Positions 23,103-32,600 of a DNA stretch of 58,482 nt are shown in pieces; position 1 is the first letter of the stretch; each line of letters opens with the position of its first letter. The notes beneath the pieces are model-generated. The model was given only the letters and a program-made list of their open reading frames with translations, was not told the DNA's origin and made no database searches. The DNA comes from Vulcanimicrobiota bacterium (GTDB lineage Bacteria; Vulcanimicrobiota; Vulcanimicrobiia; Vulcanimicrobiales; Vulcanimicrobiaceae): positions 1 to 58,482 of the forward strand of contig JAQBPK010000284.1 in NCBI GenBank assembly GCA_028287565.1, given 5' to 3'. A program made the translations under genes and the position numbers.

Positions 23103-25910
23103 ATGGAGCTAGCGCCGTACGTTGCGTTCACGTCCGAGGTTCAGACCCGGGACGGCGTGCAAGTGCGCGTGATTACGTGTCTGGCCAATACGCTGACGCA
23201 AGATCAGCTCGGGGCCGGAATGGACGTGTTCGTCTTCGGTGACGACATCACGATCGACTCTGCGCTCAGCTTACCCGCGTGCGATCTCACGATCGTCGCG
23301 CGCAACATCACGTTGGCCGCCGGAGCGAAGGTCGACCTATCGGCGCCCATGGCAGACCCGATCGTCCCTGCAAAGGCGAGCAACGGCGATCCCGGCGCAA
23401 GCTCTCATTATCCCGACGCGACCGACGGAGAAAAGGGACTGCCCGGCAACTCCGGTGCGCGCGCGGGCTCGTTCGCGCTCGGCGCCGGACAGATCAGCGG
23501 AGCGATCGACATCGTCCTTGCGGGTGGTGTAGGGTCGGCCGGGCAGGACGGCGGCGACGGCGGCTCCGGACTCGACGGAGCGAACGGCGACGATTTCAAG
23601 ACGGTCCAGGTTTCAGGACCTCCGAACAGCCGGGAAAATCTCGTTTCTCAGGGACAGCCTGGCGTCAACGGCGGCCGCGCAGGCAACGGCGGGGATGGCG
23701 GCGCCGGCGGCAATGGTGGGGATGGCGGTTCCTTCACCGCCGCTGCGCTCGCTGGAGGCGAGCCCGATGTCTGGATCAACGGCGGGCATCCCATCGTCGG
23801 CGGCGGCGCACAGTACCGAATCCAAAGCCCTGGCGGTGCCGGCGGTACGGCCGGGAAAGGGGGCGCACGCGGCGCGCGCGCCGGCAGCGGCGGCGCCGGG
23901 GGTTACATCGGTGTGTTCTTTAGCGAGTCCGGCAAAGGCGGCAGTGCCGAAGGCTACACGGCCGACGGCCAAGCGCGGGCGGGGGACCCCGGAGACCCCG
24001 GTACCGACGGAAATGCCGGCACGCCCCCGAGCCAGCCTGGAGCGCCCGGAGGGTTCGGCATAGGGACGATGCCGCGATTCTACGGTAGCCGGTTCGCGCC
24101 GCCGATTCCGCAACTGTTGCTGACGCTTCGGCAAGCGGAGTTCGCCTATCTGAGCGGCGTGACGGACCCCGCGCAATACGTTGTTGCGGCGGACCTGCTG
24201 CTCTGGCTGGTTACGGTCACGACGCCGCCGGACGGATCAAAGGCCGACCCTGATCGCGATCAGATCCTCGCCCGCGCGACGGCGCTGATCGCGCAGCTCA
24301 ACGGGCGCCTCGACTTCTACGGGCAGCCGACGACCCACGTCCCCCTGGCGTCGCTCGCGTATTACAGCGACACGCTCCCCGGCGAACTCGCGTCCGCAAC
24401 GGCGGTGGAAACGACCTATGATACGTATGTTGCTGCCGTGCAAGATCAAGCGCAACAGCGCGCTCAACTCAACGCGATGCTCGACGCGGACAGCGCTCGT
24501 CTCACCGCTCTGGAATCGCAGCTGCAACCACTTTTGGACCAGATTACCGCCTATGAGGCGGCGGTGTCCGTGCTCCAGCTTGCTCGCAACGAGCAGGGCG
24601 TGATTTTCGCGAACGCCGAAAAGGTGTGGGAGGGCGCCGTCCTCAGTCAGCTGGCAGACGATGCCGCGAGCGCCCAGTGCAAGAGCTACGAGCAGATCCT
24701 CACGACCGTGGGTAACGTCGTGACCATCGAGGATCCGGCGGATCTCGAGGAGATATCCGTAACGCTGGACGTCAAGAAAATCGATTACGGAACGATCGAA
24801 AAGATCGGAAACGGCGTGATCGACTGGCAAAACGCCGTGACCCGTCTCGACGCCGCGCAGGGAGATATCGCATCAGTCGTCGACGCGGCCAACGCGATCG
24901 GCAGCGACGCGCTCGCCGGCGACTCCGGGAAGATCGCGGTCGACCGGGCCGTCTTCGCGGAGAAGCTCCTGCCGTACAAGAAGATCGATGCCACGGGCGA
25001 GCTCGAAGCCCAGCTGAACATCTATCTCGCTCGAGCGCAGGCCTTCTCCCAAAAGCAAATCGAGTATAACGCGCTCCAGATTCAAGCGAAGAATCTCGCG
25101 GCGACGATCGCGCAAGGCCGTGACCAGCTTACGCAAATCAAAAATCAGCTGAGCGAGGCATCGGACCCGACGATCGCGGTGTACAAAGCGTACATGGCGC
25201 GCACCTACGGTGAGGTGCTCGATCGCACGATTCGCGACGTGTACGGGGTACGGCAAGCCTTCCGGTACTGGGCGCTCGAAGACTTCGCATTTCCGCCCAA
25301 CGACGGCGTTTGGGACATGGCGTACCTCAACGGAATTCAAGCCACCCTAACCGGGCGCGTGACGTCCGAGATCAACGACTACCATGGAACCGGTGCGAAC
25401 AACGCGGAGCAATTCGATTACCGCACGGCTGCGGGCGCCGGTTGGATCATCGACGATGCGCGCTCGCTCGACACCCTGCGCACGACCGGCACGCTGGATT
25501 TCAGCATACCGATCGACGACCCATGGGTTGCGAAAAACTTTGGCGGAATGGCGCAGGTCGTGGCGACCGATTACACGCTGCAACTGCACGGGGTGACGGT
25601 GCCCAGTGGTGACCTCATGGTTCGCTTGACGCACAACGGTGTTGCTCAGTTCATCGACCCGAACGGGAAGCCGTGGCTTTTCACCCATGTTCCCGTGGCG
25701 ACGTCCTATCGCTATTCGCTCGGCGACGGCTCTTGGCTTGCCGGAGGTTCGCTCGGGAACGCGGACATCTCGATCGGCCTGAGCCCGTTCACCTCGTGGC
25801 GATTGACCGTGCTGAAAGAACCGGACAATCCTGGGCTCGATTTGAGCGGCGCAACGCGTCTCGTCCTGAAATTCGCCGGGGGATTTCGATCGAGCGTACA
25901 GAGGCGATGA
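23103..25910 (+). CDS. Large glycine-rich and coiled-coil protein, first gene of a QueC-like unit
   Basis: A 935-residue protein of unknown family with no signal peptide. Residues 1-85 are beta-rich (DVFVFGDDITIDSALSLPAC). Residues about 95-320 are a collagen-like glycine-rich region with repeats such as GGAGGNGGDGG, GAGGTAGKGGA and GDPGDPGTDG. Residues about 440-720 are long coiled coils (ADSARLTALESQLQPLLDQI, LAATIAQGRDQLTQIKNQLS). The last 200 residues are beta-rich, ending LSPFTSWRLTVLKEPDNPGL, DLSGATRLVLKF; this recalls the beta-sandwich near the end of Tc-toxin A subunits, but weakly. ATG 23103 follows GGGGTGATCTG. Its TGA overlaps the start of the QueC-like gene. Confidence 0.8.
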   Translation: MELAPYVAFTSEVQTRDGVQVRVITCLANTLTQDQLGAGMDVFVFGDDITIDSALSLPACDLTIVARNITLAAGAKVDLSAPMADPIVPAKASNGDPGASSHYPDATDGEKGLPGNSGARAGSFALGAGQISGAIDIVLAGGVGSAGQDGGDGGSGLDGANGDDFKTVQVSGPPNSRENLVSQGQPGVNGGRAGNGGDGGAGGNGGDGGSFTAAALAGGEPDVWINGGHPIVGGGAQYRIQSPGGAGGTAGKGGARGARAGSGGAGGYIGVFFSESGKGGSAEGYTADGQARAGDPGDPGTDGNAGTPPSQPGAPGGFGIGTMPRFYGSRFAPPIPQLLLTLRQAEFAYLSGVTDPAQYVVAADLLLWLVTVTTPPDGSKADPDRDQILARATALIAQLNGRLDFYGQPTTHVPLASLAYYSDTLPGELASATAVETTYDTYVAAVQDQAQQRAQLNAMLDADSARLTALESQLQPLLDQITAYEAAVSVLQLARNEQGVIFANAEKVWEGAVLSQLADDAASAQCKSYEQILTTVGNVVTIEDPADLEEISVTLDVKKIDYGTIEKIGNGVIDWQNAVTRLDAAQGDIASVVDAANAIGSDALAGDSGKIAVDRAVFAEKLLPYKKIDATGELEAQLNIYLARAQAFSQKQIEYNALQIQAKNLAATIAQGRDQLTQIKNQLSEASDPTIAVYKAYMARTYGEVLDRTIRDVYGVRQAFRYWALEDFAFPPNDGVWDMAYLNGIQATLTGRVTSEINDYHGTGANNAEQFDYRTAAGAGWIIDDARSLDTLRTTGTLDFSIPIDDPWVAKNFGGMAQVVATDYTLQLHGVTVPSGDLMVRLTHNGVAQFIDPNGKPWLFTHVPVATSYRYSLGDGSWLAGGSLGNADISIGLSPFTSWRLTVLKEPDNPGLDLSGATRLVLKFAGGFRSSVQRR

Positions 25911-26506
25911 CCGCCGCGCCCGTCGAGGTGCTCCTCAGCGGCGGGATCGACTCGGCGGCTTGCGTCGCGTTGTACCGCGCCGCGGGACGCGAGGTCACCG
26001 GCGTCTTTCTCGACTACGGGCAGGCCGCGGCGATCCCGGAGTCCGGAGCAGCAACCCGCATCGCGCGCCATTACGGGATCGGCTTGCGGCTGGTGACGGT
26101 GCAGAGCGACCGCGCGTTCGGTGCGGGCGAAATCATGGGGCGCAACGGCATGTTGGTGTTTGCCGCGCTCACATCGTGCCGGTTGGGGGAGGGGTCGATC
26201 GCGATCGGGATTCATACCGGCACGAGCTACGCCGACTGCTCGCGCGACTTCTTCGAGCGGATATCTGATCTCGTCGCGCTTGGGAGCGGCGGTTCGATCG
26301 CGCTCGAGGCGCCGTTCCTCGACTGGTTCAAGCACGACGTTTTGACGTACGCCGACCGGTGCGGCGTCCCGCGTGACCTCACGTACAGCTGCGAACTCGG
26401 AACCAACCCGTCGTGCGGCCGGTGCGCGTCGTGCGTCGACGTTCGCATCTACCGGAACATGCAGGATCCAAGCCGCCGGCGCTATCAGATCTCGACCAAG
26501 GACTGA
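25907..26506 (+). CDS. QueC-like PP-loop enzyme (7-cyano-7-deazaguanine synthase family)
   Basis: 199 residues. SGGIDS (11-16) is the PP-loop that binds ATP; DYGQ (36-39), GRNGMLVFAAL (78-88) and GIHTGTSYADC (101-111) follow QueC, and the zinc cysteines are kept in SCELGTNPSCGRCASCVD (C162, C170, C173, C176). QueC converts 7-carboxy-7-deazaguanine to preQ0, but no queD, queE or queF is here. Its partners are a structural-looking protein and a phosphoribosyltransferase, so a specialised role is more likely than queuosine synthesis. QueC-like enzymes are known parts of Qat and type IV CBASS defence systems. ATG 25907 overlaps the previous stop; the protein is slightly short for QueC. Confidence 0.88.
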   Translation: MTAAPVEVLLSGGIDSAACVALYRAAGREVTGVFLDYGQAAAIPESGAATRIARHYGIGLRLVTVQSDRAFGAGEIMGRNGMLVFAALTSCRLGEGSIAIGIHTGTSYADCSRDFFERISDLVALGSGGSIALEAPFLDWFKHDVLTYADRCGVPRDLTYSCELGTNPSCGRCASCVDVRIYRNMQDPSRRRYQISTKD

Positions 26507-26517
26507 CGGGACGCATC

Positions 26518-27000
26518 GTGCAGATCACGTGGAAGACGTATCGAGCGCTCGTCGAAGACCTCGTGTCTGCGATACGATCCGCATCATATGAGCCGACGTG
26601 TATCGTCGGCGTGGCACGCGGCGGACTTCCGGTCGCCACGTCCCTTGCCGCGCAACTGAAGGTCGCCAACGTTCAGGTTGTCTCCGTCGCCCGGACCGTT
26701 GACGACCGGGTCTATGCGGCCAAGGAAAGACCGGTCCTGCGGTTCCGCTCGTTCGAGCGCCTCGACGAGCAACGAGTCCTCGTCGCGGAGGACATCGTGG
26801 GCACCGGCGAGACATGGCGCTTCGTCGACGCGCTCGTTCGGGCCGCGGGGGCGGTGTCGTGCGAATGCGCCGCGCTGGCGAGCACCGTTCATGCTGCTCC
26901 GGCTCCACGGTTTGCCGGGCGCATCACCGACGAATGGGTCGTGTTTCCTTGGGAGTCGCCGCCTTGTGAAACGGAGAACGCAAGTGCCGATTCATTGTGA
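26518..27000 (+). CDS. Purine-type phosphoribosyltransferase
   Basis: 160 residues from GTG 26518, 11 bases after the QueC-like gene. The type I PRTase fold is clear: IVGVARGGLPVATSLAAQL (PPi loop), the PRPP motif VLVAEDIVGTGETW (87-100; E-D where many have D-D) and the end ITDEWVVFPWE, as in xanthine/hypoxanthine PRTases of COG2236. It would join a purine-like base to PRPP. The last dozen residues after FPWES are encoded by an IS-end-like sequence (TTGTGAAACGG, GATTCATTGTGAAATTC), so the natural tail may have been replaced. Cotranscription with the QueC-like gene suggests that its base could be a deazapurine. Confidence 0.85.
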   Translation: MQITWKTYRALVEDLVSAIRSASYEPTCIVGVARGGLPVATSLAAQLKVANVQVVSVARTVDDRVYAAKERPVLRFRSFERLDEQRVLVAEDIVGTGETWRFVDALVRAAGAVSCECAALASTVHAAPAPRFAGRITDEWVVFPWESPPCETENASADSL

Positions 27001-27040
27001 AATTCAATGTCCACGGCCGATTGAATGTCCTACAATCAGG
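26964..27040 (+). repeat. IS-end-like TGTGAAA cluster at the PRTase 3' end
   Basis: TTGTGAAACGG (26964-26974), TTCATTGTGAAATTCAATG (26991-27009) and GATTGAATGTCC (27020-27031) repeat the site type found at 5537 and 11770, same orientation. The first copy lies inside the PRTase coding region and provides its last codons and stop. Confidence 0.45.
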
Positions 27041-27188
27041 AGGCCATGAACGACACCGAGCGCTCCACGATAGAGATCCGCCGCGACGGCTCGACGCGGC
27101 GGCCACCAGCTAGAACGATACAGTCGCAAGGGTCGTGCCCGCCGTGGCTGGAGGCATTTATCGGCGCATTCGCGAGACTACTCTTCTG

Positions 27189-27968
27189 ATGAAGGTCGCG
27201 ACCTACAACGTGAACGGCGTCAACGGGCGGCTCCCGGTGCTGCTCGACTGGCTCGCGCAATCGCAGCCGGACATCGTGTGCCTTCAGGAGCTAAAGGCCC
27301 CGCAAGAAAAGTTTCCGGAAGCTGCGATACGCGACGCCGGATACGGCGCAATTTGGCTGGGGCAGAAGAGCTGGAATGGGGTCGCGATTCTCGCGCGCGG
27401 TGAGCGGCCGGTCGAGACGCGCCGCGGACTCCCCGGTGAACCGGACGCGGCGCACTCGCGCTACATCGAGGCGACGGTGAACGGCCTGCTCATCGGGTGC
27501 ATCTACTTGCCCAACGGCAACCCCGCTCCCGGTCCGAAGTTCGACTACAAGCTGAGTTGGTTCGACGCGCTGATTGCGTACGCTGCGAGCCTATTGGCGC
27601 GCGATTTGCCGGTGATCCTCGCCGGCGACTTTAATGTGATGCCGACGGACCTCGATGTCTACAAGCCGGAGCGCTGGGTCGATGACGCGCTCTTTCGCCC
27701 CGAGGTGCGCGATGCGTTCCAGCGCCTCGTATCACAGGGGTGGACCGACGCAGTGCGCGCGTTGCACCCCGGCGAGCGCATTTACACCTTTTGGGATTAT
27801 TTCCGCAACGCGTTCGGCCGCAACGCCGGCTTGCGAATCGATCACCTGCTGCTCAGCCCCGCTGTCGCAACTCGGCTCGTTGCTGCCGGCGTCGACACGG
27901 ACGTCCGCGCGAAGGAGAAGACCAGCGACCACGCGCCGACGTGGGCCAAACTCGCGGACTCGCCGTAA
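27189..27968 (+). CDS. xthA: Exodeoxyribonuclease III
   Basis: A 259-residue endonuclease/exonuclease/phosphatase-family enzyme that cuts abasic sites and trims 3' ends in base excision repair. It starts MKVATYNVNGVNGRLPVLLD; the catalytic residues are in VCLQELKAPQEKFP (E), GCIYLPNGN (Y), LAGDFNVMP (D, N) and KTSDHAPTWAKL (D, H). Length and motif order are canonical. ATG 27189 is preferred over the upstream GTG in the same frame because it aligns with the family start. Confidence 0.96.
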   Translation: MKVATYNVNGVNGRLPVLLDWLAQSQPDIVCLQELKAPQEKFPEAAIRDAGYGAIWLGQKSWNGVAILARGERPVETRRGLPGEPDAAHSRYIEATVNGLLIGCIYLPNGNPAPGPKFDYKLSWFDALIAYAASLLARDLPVILAGDFNVMPTDLDVYKPERWVDDALFRPEVRDAFQRLVSQGWTDAVRALHPGERIYTFWDYFRNAFGRNAGLRIDHLLLSPAVATRLVAAGVDTDVRAKEKTSDHAPTWAKLADSP

Positions 27969-28067
27969 CGAGCCCGCACTCTCACCGGGACAGGCGGTCA
28001 GGCACACCGAAACGCTGGAATGCAATGTCCAACCGCCGCTGATCCATCGGCTGCTCGGGCTCCTGGC

Positions 28068-28463
28068 TCAGGCCGTTTGCTCCACGACCAACAGCGTGTG
28101 CCCGCTCGGGTCGCGGAACCAGAACATCGGCGGCACGGGGTCGCCCATGCGCGACACCTCGTGATCTACGTCCACGCCGAGTGCCTTGAATTGCGCGTGC
28201 GACGCGTCGATGTCGTTCGTCGTCAACGTGATACCGGTATTCGCCGGCGCAATCGGATCGTTGCCGGGCGGGGGCGCGAGCGCGATACCCGTCGTTCCTT
28301 GCGGCGGATACACCTCGACCCACCGGTAGCCCGGCCCGAACGTGTTGTCGGTCCGCTTTTCGAAGCCGAGCGACTCGTAGAACGCGATGGCGCGGTCCTG
28401 GTCGCGCGTCGGGACGCAGATGAGCGAAATCTGGCTGATAGGGGTGGTCTTGAGGGAGTTCAC
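28068..28463 (-). CDS. VOC-family (glyoxalase-like) protein
   Basis: 131 residues with a single VOC domain pair: ISQISLICVPTRDQDRAIAF and FYESLGFEKRTD open it, RWVEVYPPQGTTGIALAPP is the first sheet, and the second half ends FWFRDPSGHTLLVVEQ. Probable metal ligands are E in WVEVYPP, H in PSGHTL and E in VVEQ. Start GTG 28463 has AGAGGTG six bases upstream. Such proteins are often lactoylglutathione-lyase relatives or antibiotic-binding proteins; the substrate is unknown. Confidence 0.87.
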   Translation of the reverse strand: MNSLKTTPISQISLICVPTRDQDRAIAFYESLGFEKRTDNTFGPGYRWVEVYPPQGTTGIALAPPPGNDPIAPANTGITLTTNDIDASHAQFKALGVDVDHEVSRMGDPVPPMFWFRDPSGHTLLVVEQTA

Positions 28464-28655
28464 GGTTGCACCTCTTGGAGCGATGTCAGCATACCCCTAC
28501 GACCTCCGCCGGCGTTCGAACTCATCGGTCCGAGGCGCGCTGAGCTTAGCTGGGGCTGTTTCGCAGGCGATTTCACCTGGGAGGCGGGCGCGACGTCGGA
28601 GCCGGTCAGGGCTTCTCAACATGGAATCACTCATCTAGTTCCCGGAGCGATGGGC

Positions 28656-28886
28656 TCACTCGTGAGTGACGGGGTGTCGCTTGCTGCGCCACTTCGCAGC
28701 GTACGGCAGCACGAACAGGTACAGGCCGGTGAGCGCAAGCAAGGCGAGTGGAAGCAGCGGTGAAAGGTACACCCAATTGGCAGGCTTCGCTCCAACGCCC
28801 AGCGCGATGAAGATGCCGATGACGACTGCCACGAAGATGATCGACACCCAGCGGTGTATCTGCCGAATCCAAGCGTTCCAATTCAT
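28656..28886 (-). CDS. Small two-helix membrane protein
   Basis: 76 residues: MNWNAWIRQIHRWVSIIF begins a first membrane helix (about 13-32) and LSPLLPLALLALTGLYLFVL a second (about 42-61), with a basic cytoplasmic end (KWRSKRHPVTHE). The HRWVSI opening resembles PepSY-associated membrane proteins. A strong AAGGAGG lies 6 bases before ATG 28886, which fixes the start. It stands alone. Confidence 0.8.
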   Translation of the reverse strand: MNWNAWIRQIHRWVSIIFVAVVIGIFIALGVGAKPANWVYLSPLLPLALLALTGLYLFVLPYAAKWRSKRHPVTHE

Positions 28887-28924
28887 GCAAACCTCCTTAT
28901 CAAGACGATTCGAACGGAGAGCGG

Positions 28925-29049
28925 CCATTGATACCCAGCGGAACGGAACTCATCCGTCCATTCCTTCCTGCCAAAGACTTCGACGTTTCCAAGGCGTTCT
29001 ATGAAAGAATCGGCATACGACTAACTTCCGTTCCGCTGGGTATCAATGG
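28925..29049. repeat. 24-bp perfect inverted repeat around a VOC gene scrap
   Basis: Positions 28925-28948 (starting CCATTGATACCC) and 29026-29049 (ending GGGTATCAATGG) are exact reverse complements, separated by 77 bases. The plus-strand frame through the unit reads GTELIRPFLPAKDFDVSKAF and YERIGIRL, the typical start of a VOC/glyoxalase gene, then runs into the second arm and stops at 29059. It is a truncated gene folded into a long hairpin. Confidence 0.85.
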
Positions 29050-29055
29050 TCGCGA

Positions 29056-29514
29056 TTAGAGCCGCTTTCGTTCGTCGCGGCGAAACAGCGAGTAGAAGAG
29101 CGGCATCATCGCGCCGTTGTAGAGCGCTTTCACGATCGTCGGCCCCACGCCGGACCCCAGTCGCCCTTCGTCCGCTTCGACGAAGACGAAGTTCAGGTTC
29201 TTGCGGCGGAACGCTTTGTCGAACGCCTCGCACTCGGCGCGCGTGCGCCCGCTTCGCTCGACCAGGATTCTCGCTACGCCGGCGTCATCCGGATTCTCCC
29301 TCACCAGCGCCGATACGGCGGTGTCGGTCGTGCGCAAGAACGTTAGCAGCTGTTTGTCGATGAAGTCGTTGTCGCCGTAAAGGTATCCGTCCACGAGCCG
29401 CCCGCTCGCGGACGTCTCACAGCGACGCGCCTTCTCCAGCAGCCGCGGCAGCCACGAGAGCCCCTCGGCGGAGTTGCGACCGGAACAGGGTATCCACGCC
29501 ATATGATGGCCCAT
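29056..29514 (-). CDS. DUF5069 family protein
   Basis: 152 residues. The segments GLSWLPRLLEKARRCETSAS, GDNDFIDKQLLTFLRTTDTA and AECEAFDKAFRRKNLNFVFV follow the DUF5069 pattern (an all-helical cytoplasmic family of unknown function). Start ATG 29514 or ATG 29502 cannot be resolved. Its 3' end almost touches the inverted repeat at 28925-29049. Confidence 0.75.
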   Translation of the reverse strand: MGHHMAWIPCSGRNSAEGLSWLPRLLEKARRCETSASGRLVDGYLYGDNDFIDKQLLTFLRTTDTAVSALVRENPDDAGVARILVERSGRTRAECEAFDKAFRRKNLNFVFVEADEGRLGSGVGPTIVKALYNGAMMPLFYSLFRRDERKRL

Positions 29515-29605
29515 TACCGTATGGCATTGATAGCCGCCTTCAGACGTGCAGGAACCGCTGCGAACCTGATCTAGTCGACCCGACCCGGTCCCGGTCTAGC
29601 CGTCG

Positions 29606-32600
29606 CTACGGCAAACGCGCGTACAGCCCGAAGCGAACGGCGTAGTTGATCGCGGGGAACGGCGCGGATGCAGCGCCGGCCGCGGTGAGTTCCTCCTGCG
29701 TTGCGCCGGCCACGGATGCGCACTGGATCACCGCGGAGCGAAGGTCAGCGTCGGTTGTCGTCGTTTCGATCCATATTGTGCCGGCCGACTCCCGTCGCTT
29801 GAAGGTCCAGCCGTCAGGCGCCGGCACTGCGGCATCCGGCGTTGCTGTTGCGAAGGCGGCGAGCGCTGTAAGGTAGGTTTCCGCAGCGGGACGCAGTGCC
29901 GTCGTGCACGACGCGGCCGCGCGCAGCTTCAGCGGATCCGTCGGAGGCTTCGACGGCAACGCGGTAAAGCGCTGCGTCTGCGTTCCGGGGCGCTTCGCGT
30001 TTCCGCCGCGGACGAAGAGTGGCGTGTACAAGCCGACGTTCGGCATATAGACGAAATCAAGGTTCTCACCGCGCGCGGGCAAGTAGAGGCCGAGCGCCTC
30101 TTCCTGATCGCGCGTGCCGTTGTGAATGTAGGCGCAGGACGCGAGCGCGCGCAATGCGGGGATGCTCGTCGCCGTCACAGTGACTGCATATGAATCGCCG
30201 ACCTCGCGATACGCGAGCTTTACGTCCTGCTCGCCATCGAACGACAACGCGGTTCCGCTCCCGTGGGCGCGGCGTTCCTGCGCTGCCAACGTTGCGGCCT
30301 GGTCGATGCGGCGTAGCACGCGCTCCGCGAGCCGTGCTTCGTTGATGAAGCAATTCGGGTTCGTCTTATCGAGCTGAAACGGGCTGGTGCCGGGCGGGTC
30401 GCCGAACGCGGTCGGCGCTAGGCTAATTTCAGCGGATACATCCTGGTCCGGCGGCGCCGCGATTCTGGCCGGCAGCGGCGCACCGGCCGACATCGTATAG
30501 GTGAGATAGACCGCGCGCGGCGCAAGCGGCGTCGCGATCGTCGGCAGCGGAGCGGCGCCTCTGCGCGCGAGCGGAACTGCGTTTGCCGGGGTGCCGAGTG
30601 TGCCGCCGAACGCGTTCGTGAGGTTGTCCGCTGTGAGCTGCAGGTGGCCCTGCCGTAGTTTTACGTCGAGCGCCGCGGAGAAGGTCGTGTACGCCGGCAG
30701 ATTGTTCGCGTTGTTTTCCGAGGTGTGCCGGGCGCCCGCGACGACGGTCAGCGCGTCGGTATTCTTGGGTCGCCACGATACGACGGCGCTCGCTGTATGG
30801 AGGGGTACGTTGGGGAGTTGCGATCCCGTGAGGACGTATGAGTAGGGATTGTCGAGACGGGCATCGCGCGAAGCAATCGTCGCCGACTGCACGCTGTATG
30901 CTCCTTGCAGGGCGAGCCGTGGCGACAGCGCGAGGGCGAGCGATGCATTGAGACCTTGATACGTGCGCGCAGCCGTGATCGGAACGGTAACATAGACGTC
31001 GCTGGGAGCCAGCGTCGCGGGCGCGCAGCCGGGCTGGCGCGAGTACGCGGCCGACGCGTCGTCGAAATACGACGTGCCGCCGGGGAAAAAGTTGAGCGGT
31101 AAGGCTGCGCCGCTAACGGGCACGGCGAGCGGGGTTCCGCTCTCCGTTTGCCGGTACACCCCGACATTCGCCCGATACGAACCGGTCGAGCGGCTCCAGC
31201 CGGCTCGCGTCGTCGTCGCGTTCGGATGCGAACGGACGTCGCCCGGTCCCGATCCGCTCGCGGATCGCGCGTTGCAGTCAAACGTGAGCGCCGACGGCGG
31301 GGTGACGAATCCGCCCGAGATCTCGGTAGCCGATACGTCCCCTGATGTAACGTCGAAGGTATACCGGTCCAATCCGTTGGGAACGTAGTTCAGCGACGCG
31401 CCGTAGACCGCATTCGCGCGCGCCGGCGCCGTGTGCGCAAAACCTGTCGTGAGACGAGCGGTCAATCCAGCGGAGACCTTGACGCTATCGGTCAGCGCGA
31501 GACGGCTCGACGTCGACGCGGCGACAGCATCACCGCCACCTGACATCCCAGCCAGCGTCTCGTTCTTGCCGATCACGTATCCGCTCAGCGCCAGAGCGTG
31601 CCGGCTCGGTCGAAAGCGCACGTCGAACGTACCGCCGCGGCTCAGAATCGTATCGATCGACCCCGACGGTGCGGGCTGGCCGCCTACGTAGCGCCGGCTG
31701 AAGTCGGTGGTATTCCGCTCTTGCGTCGCGAACGCCGTAACGCGTATCGTGGTGGAGCCGCTCAGAATCGCATCATCGAGCTGGACGCGCCGGATGTCGC
31801 CGTAGGCGCGGTTTCCGGGTCCGTAACCGCAGGGCAGTGCGCCCGTCTGTCTGGCGCAGACGAGATCCTCGGAATAGTGGGACTCCAGCGCGACGCCTGT
31901 CAGCGTCTGGTTCGGCCCCAGCGTCGTACGAAGCTTGCCGACGTTCCCGACCGAGCGCGATACGCCGGCGTGTGGGTAGCGCAGTCCGGACGTGTCGAGA
32001 AAGGTCTCGCCGAGCAGTCCGTTCGCGACGTTGCGTTCGGCGTGGAGTGCCGAGTACCCGACCGAGCCTATCGTTCCGCGATCGAGCGCCGTAAACGCGC
32101 TATGTCCGTCGAAGGCGTTTTGGGCGGTCGCGGACGAGCTGTGGGCGAGGGCCGGATCGACGGTTCTCAGGTTCACGGTGCCGCCGAGAAAACCGAACTG
32201 CGGTTCGTTGCTTACCGACAGGCTACCGAAGAGATCGGCGTTCAGGCGGCTGCCGTTGCTGAATGCGGGAACGCCGTCGATTGCAAGCCCGGTAGCCGCC
32301 GGATCGTGACCGCCGATCGAGATACCGGTTATCAAGGCTCCGGCCTGGGAGCTCGTCTGGACGCCGGGCAGATATGATAGCGCATCGCCGAGTGATGGAA
32401 CCAGCTCGCGAAGAGTCGACGACGCGGCAACGGTCGTACCGTCAGTGTCTGCCGGGCGCGCTTTGATGCTGCCGATCGTCTTAAGCGCGCCGCTTCCCAA
32501 CGCCACGTCGAAGTGTAAGCCTTGCGCGTCGGCGATCGTGAATAAAGCCGTCGTGTTCGGCAGATAGCCTTGCTTGCTGATGCGCGCTCGGTATTGGCCC

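Noticed and set aside
23600-24060. Possible CRISPR or tandem DNA repeat in the glycine-rich region
   Set aside because: Repetition is at the protein level (Gly-rich coding); there are no regular identical repeats with unique spacers.
25907-26506. Calling the PP-loop gene a standard queuosine queC
   Set aside because: No other queuosine or preQ0 genes are nearby and it overlaps a large structural-type gene; family membership is kept but the specific role is not assigned.
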